From NCBI GenBank assembly GCA_003539755.1, contig DPOH01000174.1, forward strand, positions 1 to 10,045: DNA of 10,045 bases. Direction: 5' to 3'. Within the stretch, counting starts at the first letter, position 1. Each line of letters starts with the position of its first letter. The notes beneath the pieces were generated by a model that was not told the origin of the DNA, did no database searches, and worked only from the letters and a program-made list of their open reading frames with translations. A program made the translations under genes and the position numbers. The stretch comes from Clostridium sp. Its GTDB lineage: Bacteria; Bacillota; Clostridia; Clostridiales; Clostridiaceae. Positions 6,495 through 10,045 of this stretch are shown here, in pieces.

Positions 6495-7466
6495 TTAACT
6501 ATATATTTCTTCTTTTTCTTCTATTGTCTGTTTACATTCCATTTTTCTTACTCTGTATTGTACATCTTCTAGTATCTTTCTATTTGCAGCAATTATATCT
6601 GCTTGTAATCCTACAACAAAAGTCTGCACACCCATAAGTATTAAAATTGAAGCTAAAATCAATGATTGAACATGCCCATTCCCTTGTCCATTTACCAAAT
6701 ACACTAAAAACCTAATTCCAATAAATGCTCCAAGAATAAATATTAACCCACCTATAATTCCAAAAAATTTAAGTGGTTTATACATCATAAAAGAACGTAT
6801 TATAACTGATGATGAACGTTTCATATATCCCCACATACTTTTAAATAATCGAGATTCTCTAAGTTCTCCATTTGTCCTTATTGGAACTGATAGCATTGAA
6901 ATTTTATTTCTTCCTGCTTGAATTATTGTTTCAAGAGTATATGTATATTCATTAGTCACATTAAGTCTTAATGCACCCTCCCTAGAATAAGCTCTAAATC
7001 CACTTGGTGCATCTGGTATACTACTGTTAGATGCTACCCTAACCACCCAACTTCCTAATTTTTGAAACTTTTTCTTTTTCCAAGAAAAATGAGCTGTATC
7101 ATCAATAGGTCTCTCTCCAATTACAATATCAGCCTTGTTTTCTAAAATCGGCTTAACCAGTTTTGCAATATCGTCCCCACAATATTGATTGTCTGCATCT
7201 GTATTTACTATTATATCTGCTCCAAGATGAAGGCAAGCATCAATACCTGCCATAAATCCTTTAGCTAATCCTTTATTTTGTTTGAATGTTACTATGTGAT
7301 GGATTCCTAATTCTTTTGATACTTCAACTGTTCTATCTTTACTTCCATCATTTATTATCAAGTATTCAATTTCATCTACACCTTCAATTTTTTTTGGCAA
7401 ATCCCCAACTGTTATAGGTAATGTTTCTTCTTCATTGTAACATGGTATCTGTATTATTAATTTCAT
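6495..7466 (-). CDS. DPM1-like family 2 glycosyltransferase with two C-terminal TM helices
   Basis: The enzyme probably transfers a sugar from a nucleotide donor to polyprenyl (undecaprenyl) phosphate on the inner membrane face. It has 323 residues. The GT-A domain starts QIPCYNEEETLP (residues 6-17), followed by IINDGSKDRT (37-46) and the metal-binding D-A-D at 90-92 within NTDADNQY. GFRAYSREG is at 156-164 and an RESRLF segment at 203-208. Two membrane helices follow at about 235-257 and 266-288, then a charged cytoplasmic tail. This layout is that of GtrB/DPM-type polyprenyl-phosphate glycosyltransferases. The start has GGGAGAAG upstream. It lies 18 bases after the GT-C-like gene and 19 bases before the flippase-like gene, which supports one functional unit. 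The sugar cannot be told from sequence: mannose and glucose are typical for the family, and other hexoses or modified sugars are known. Confidence 0.92.
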   Translation of the reverse strand: MKLIIQIPCYNEEETLPITVGDLPKKIEGVDEIEYLIINDGSKDRTVEVSKELGIHHIVTFKQNKGLAKGFMAGIDACLHLGADIIVNTDADNQYCGDDIAKLVKPILENKADIVIGERPIDDTAHFSWKKKKFQKLGSWVVRVASNSSIPDAPSGFRAYSREGALRLNVTNEYTYTLETIIQAGRNKISMLSVPIRTNGELRESRLFKSMWGYMKRSSSVIIRSFMMYKPLKFFGIIGGLIFILGAFIGIRFLVYLVNGQGNGHVQSLILASILILMGVQTFVVGLQADIIAANRKILEDVQYRVRKMECKQTIEEKEEIYS

Positions 7467-7484
7467 AATGTTCTTCTCCCAACT

Positions 7485-9542
7485 TTATCTATAAATAACA
7501 AATTCATAATTTGATCTTAATATTTCTCCATTTTTTATATTCTTATAGTTGATAGTAGCATCTATTGCTTTTCTTTTAAATAATTTTTCTACACGTTTAC
7601 TAAACTCACTATTCTTTTCAGTAATAAATACTACATTTCTATTTTGGCAGAACAATTTAAGTTCCTCATCACTAACTGTCTCAGTATATGGAGAAAGTGC
7701 TTCAATATTATAATAATATTTTAGTGCATTTTGAAGTCCAATCCCGCTACTCATATCACCATCAATAAATACTACTTCATCACTTTTAAATTGTTTTCCG
7801 AATTCATTGAGGGAATCTGATAAACCAATAAAATTAATATCATTATTATATACTGTTTTTCCAATATCAAATCCACATGTTACCACCAACAAAAATACAA
7901 CTGAAACATATGATATTTTTTTTTCAAATTTAATATTATCCAAACAATACACAAAACCAATAATTAAAAACACAAATACACTATAAAAAATTCTTCTACT
8001 TGACCATATTGGCACATGACTATGACAGATGTTCATTAAATAAATCATAGTTGCAATACATGTTACATATTGTATTAGTATTATGTCATATTGTTTTTTA
8101 TAAAACATTTTGAAGTTCCCCCATAACCCACAAAACACAATTACAGGACTCACATATAATGTTAAAACTCTTATACTAAATTTATTTTCTTGTAATAATT
8201 CAACATAATCATTTAAACTTAAAATATTATTGGTAAAACCTATTGCAATTACTACAACTATTATTATATTGAAAATAAGAAATATGTAATTAATATTCTT
8301 AACAGTCTTTTTTATCTTCTCTATGTTAAGAATTTTTGTATATATGTAGTATGCTATAGGTAAGATAATAAAAAATATCGAAATTAGTTTAACTCCTCCA
8401 TTTCCCAAATGAGCTACTGTATATATCTTAGTTGTATAAAGACAACTAAACCATGCTATTGCTGAATATATAAACAACTGATACATATACAAATCATACA
8501 TCTTATATTCACTTTTTTGTTTGTATGTTCTATATAAAAATAGTCCAATTAACAGACCAGCATATAGAATAATAGCATCACTTCTTACAATAAATAAGAT
8601 ACTATATAATAATGCTGATAATGTTATAGCTACTTTTTCATAATTCTCCTTCCCTATTACTAAATAAAATACTATGAAATTATATACTAATATCATTACT
8701 AGAAATAATTCACTTAATAATGTTCTCATTATATTAATAACAAGAGGTGAACATGCTATTGCAAAAAAGCCAATCACAAACGAATATGACTTCAAATTCA
8801 TTTTTTTAAATAATATTCCAAAGCCTAATACAACAAATATTCCGATAAAGATATTTATATATAACGCAAACTTCATTCCTCCAACAAGCATAAATAGCAT
8901 AATACAACACTTCCATAATGGAGGAAATGCAAATTCTCCACTATCTATATTAAATATAAAACTAATATTAGGGAAATCAATATTCTTAAACATATTTCTA
9001 TAAAGTACATTTTGTATATCTTTATTCAAGAATAGTGAATTAGTATCTAATCCATATTTAGCCTGTAAATAATAATTAGTAACATCCATACCTGAATTTA
9101 TAATTATTTGAGATACATCTCTTACTATAATTAACATTATAATCATAAATATTCCACACACAATATTCTCATATGTGATTTTTTGTTTAACATCAGTTAT
9201 TTCTATTTCTAATATTGAATCCTTAGATTTAATTGCTATAACAAATATATATATTGATGCTAATATGCTTATTACACTTAGAAATATTCTAATATTTATA
9301 TTGAATAGCAATAACAAATAAATTACTAAAGTTGATGATAATATTCCCAGAACATTAACAAAAACATATTTCTCAAATTTATTTAAATCTAATCTTTTAA
9401 GGCAAGCATTATATAAACAATATCCTGGCGCAAAAATTAATAATAAATATTTTGATATTAATTTTAATGGGCTGAAAAGTAATATTATCGTAATAATATA
9501 GAATAAAGATATTCCTATTTTTTTATTAATTTTTATCACCAT
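7485..9542 (-). CDS. Large polytopic membrane protein, likely GT-C-type glycosyltransferase
   Basis: The 685-residue protein has roughly 12-13 hydrophobic helices and an external C-terminal domain of about 110 residues (575-685). After an N-terminal helical block, a long loop carries DVTNYYLQAKYGLD (153-166); an acidic residue in the first large outer loop is typical of GT-C enzymes. LLSELF (275-280), VRSDAI (319-324) and WSSRRIFYSVFVFLI (513-527) also recall that fold. The N-terminal part (FAPGYCLYNACLKRLDLNKFEKY) resembles DUF1616-type segments of surface-glycan proteins. GT-C enzymes use polyprenyl-phosphate sugars outside the membrane, which fits the DPM-like and flippase-like genes directly downstream. 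The ATG overlaps the stop of the preceding gene (TAATG), with GGGAGA upstream, so translation is probably coupled. The family assignment rests on topology and short motifs, not a confident match. A polymerase or ligase role is a possible alternative. Confidence 0.7.
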   Translation of the reverse strand: MVIKINKKIGISLFYIITIILLFSPLKLISKYLLLIFAPGYCLYNACLKRLDLNKFEKYVFVNVLGILSSTLVIYLLLLFNINIRIFLSVISILASIYIFVIAIKSKDSILEIEITDVKQKITYENIVCGIFMIIMLIIVRDVSQIIINSGMDVTNYYLQAKYGLDTNSLFLNKDIQNVLYRNMFKNIDFPNISFIFNIDSGEFAFPPLWKCCIMLFMLVGGMKFALYINIFIGIFVVLGFGILFKKMNLKSYSFVIGFFAIACSPLVINIMRTLLSELFLVMILVYNFIVFYLVIGKENYEKVAITLSALLYSILFIVRSDAIILYAGLLIGLFLYRTYKQKSEYKMYDLYMYQLFIYSAIAWFSCLYTTKIYTVAHLGNGGVKLISIFFIILPIAYYIYTKILNIEKIKKTVKNINYIFLIFNIIIVVVIAIGFTNNILSLNDYVELLQENKFSIRVLTLYVSPVIVFCGLWGNFKMFYKKQYDIILIQYVTCIATMIYLMNICHSHVPIWSSRRIFYSVFVFLIIGFVYCLDNIKFEKKISYVSVVFLLVVTCGFDIGKTVYNNDINFIGLSDSLNEFGKQFKSDEVVFIDGDMSSGIGLQNALKYYYNIEALSPYTETVSDEELKLFCQNRNVVFITEKNSEFSKRVEKLFKRKAIDATINYKNIKNGEILRSNYEFVIYR

Positions 9543-10045
9543 TATGCATTCTCCCTTAATTTATTATTTAACAACAATATAGCACTTACAAAAAATAAAT
9601 ATATTAATTTAAAAATACTATCTACAGTAATTGCAATTATAATTGTAAGTACAATTGCAATATATATAACTATTTTATTGTTAGCATATTTAGTAAGTAT
9701 CTTCACTAGCTTATAAATGTTTGCCACTATAGCCGATAATATAACTAAACCTATTTCTAAAATTATTACATCCTTATTAAATGATTTGTTTACATTTATA
9801 TTATCTACAATTATATATCCATCGTTGCCTGTAGTTTCAAATTTTAAAATGCCATTACTAGCATCTTTTACTTCAATCTGATTCTTACCAAAATCATTTG
9901 CTATTTTATCTGAATTAAATGTTTCCTTAAAAAGCATATTATTTACTACAGTTATATTATCAAGTTCAAATTTGTTAATACAATCTCCAAAATCTATTCT
10001 CAAATTATCTATTTTCTCTTCTCTAATAAAAAATATTTTTTTCTT
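9542..10045 (-). CDS. C-terminal part of a membrane-anchored surface-glycan protein (partial)
   Basis: The frame is open to the right edge of the window, so the start lies outside and only the last 167 residues are seen. A TTG at 10001-10003 could be read as a start, but it has no convincing binding site and the codons upstream (KKKIFFIREEKIDN) continue the same style. The visible chain begins with a beta-rich stretch (NLRIDFGDCINKFELDNITV, a pattern common in jelly-roll-like modules attached to glycosyltransferases). About 40 further polar residues follow, then two or three hydrophobic helices and a short charged end. The stop overlaps the start of the GT-C-like gene by one base. I do not recognise a specific family. 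It may be the C-terminus of a second large GT-C-like or YfhO-like protein. Its role is inferred only from its place in the operon. Confidence 0.75.
   Translation of the reverse strand, partial: KKKIFFIREEKIDNLRIDFGDCINKFELDNITVVNNMLFKETFNSDKIANDFGKNQIEVKDASNGILKFETTGNDGYIIVDNINVNKSFNKDVIILEIGLVILSAIVANIYKLVKILTKYANNKIVIYIAIVLTIIIAITVDSIFKLIYLFFVSAILLLNNKLRENA

Noticed and set aside
8674..9003. Plus-strand open frame of 109 codons
   Set aside because: It is antisense to the GT-C-like gene, with no binding site or domain features.
10001..10003. TTG as the start of the rightmost gene
   Set aside because: The frame stays open to the window edge with similar residue composition and no convincing binding site, so the gene is better treated as partial.

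Overview
The window is strongly AT-rich DNA with Clostridium-like features: purine-rich GGAGG-type ribosome binding sites, AT-biased codons (AGA, ATA, TTA), and Gram-positive capsule/exopolysaccharide regulator families (CpsB/YwqE, CapA/YwqC). A member of Clostridium sensu stricto or a close Bacillota relative is the best guess, inferred from style and not from a database match. All credible genes lie on the minus strand, so transcription runs from high to low coordinates. The window is part of a cell-surface polysaccharide locus.

Reading in the direction of transcription, the first unit enters from beyond the right edge. It holds the C-terminal part of a membrane-anchored protein (10045-9542), a large polytopic GT-C-like glycosyltransferase (9542-7485), a DPM1-like family 2 glycosyltransferase with two C-terminal membrane helices (7466-6495), a UPF0104/LPG-synthase-TM-type membrane protein (6475-5573), UDP-glucose 6-dehydrogenase (5504-4176), and a rhamnosyltransferase-like GT2 gene broken by a nonsense codon (4123-3269). 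It ends at a strong hairpin terminator (3128-3083). The first three complete genes look like a lipid-linked sugar module: charge a polyprenyl phosphate, flip it, transfer the sugar outside. This resembles Gtr systems, but with a large flippase-like protein in place of GtrA.

The second unit has its own good sigma-A-type promoter (3015-2987). It contains a truncated Wzz/CapA chain-length regulator (2945-2529), an intact CpsB/YwqE PHP-family tyrosine phosphatase (2468-1692), and a degraded short reading frame with two internal stops. It ends at a terminator (1441-1395). The tyrosine autokinase normally found between wzz and cpsB is absent, and a near-perfect palindrome sits exactly where wzz is truncated. 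The third unit is galU (1281-403) with its own terminator. The last gene, a DUF4160 protein (279-19), is unrelated to polysaccharide synthesis.

GalU makes UDP-glucose and Ugd oxidises it to UDP-glucuronate, so the locus can supply at least one acidic sugar donor. Three damaged genes (GT2, wzz, the post-cpsB remnant) fall together between about 1460 and 4123, while everything on either side looks intact. This reads as the decaying edge of a former capsule cluster. I found no rRNA, tRNA, CRISPR array or intact mobile element.
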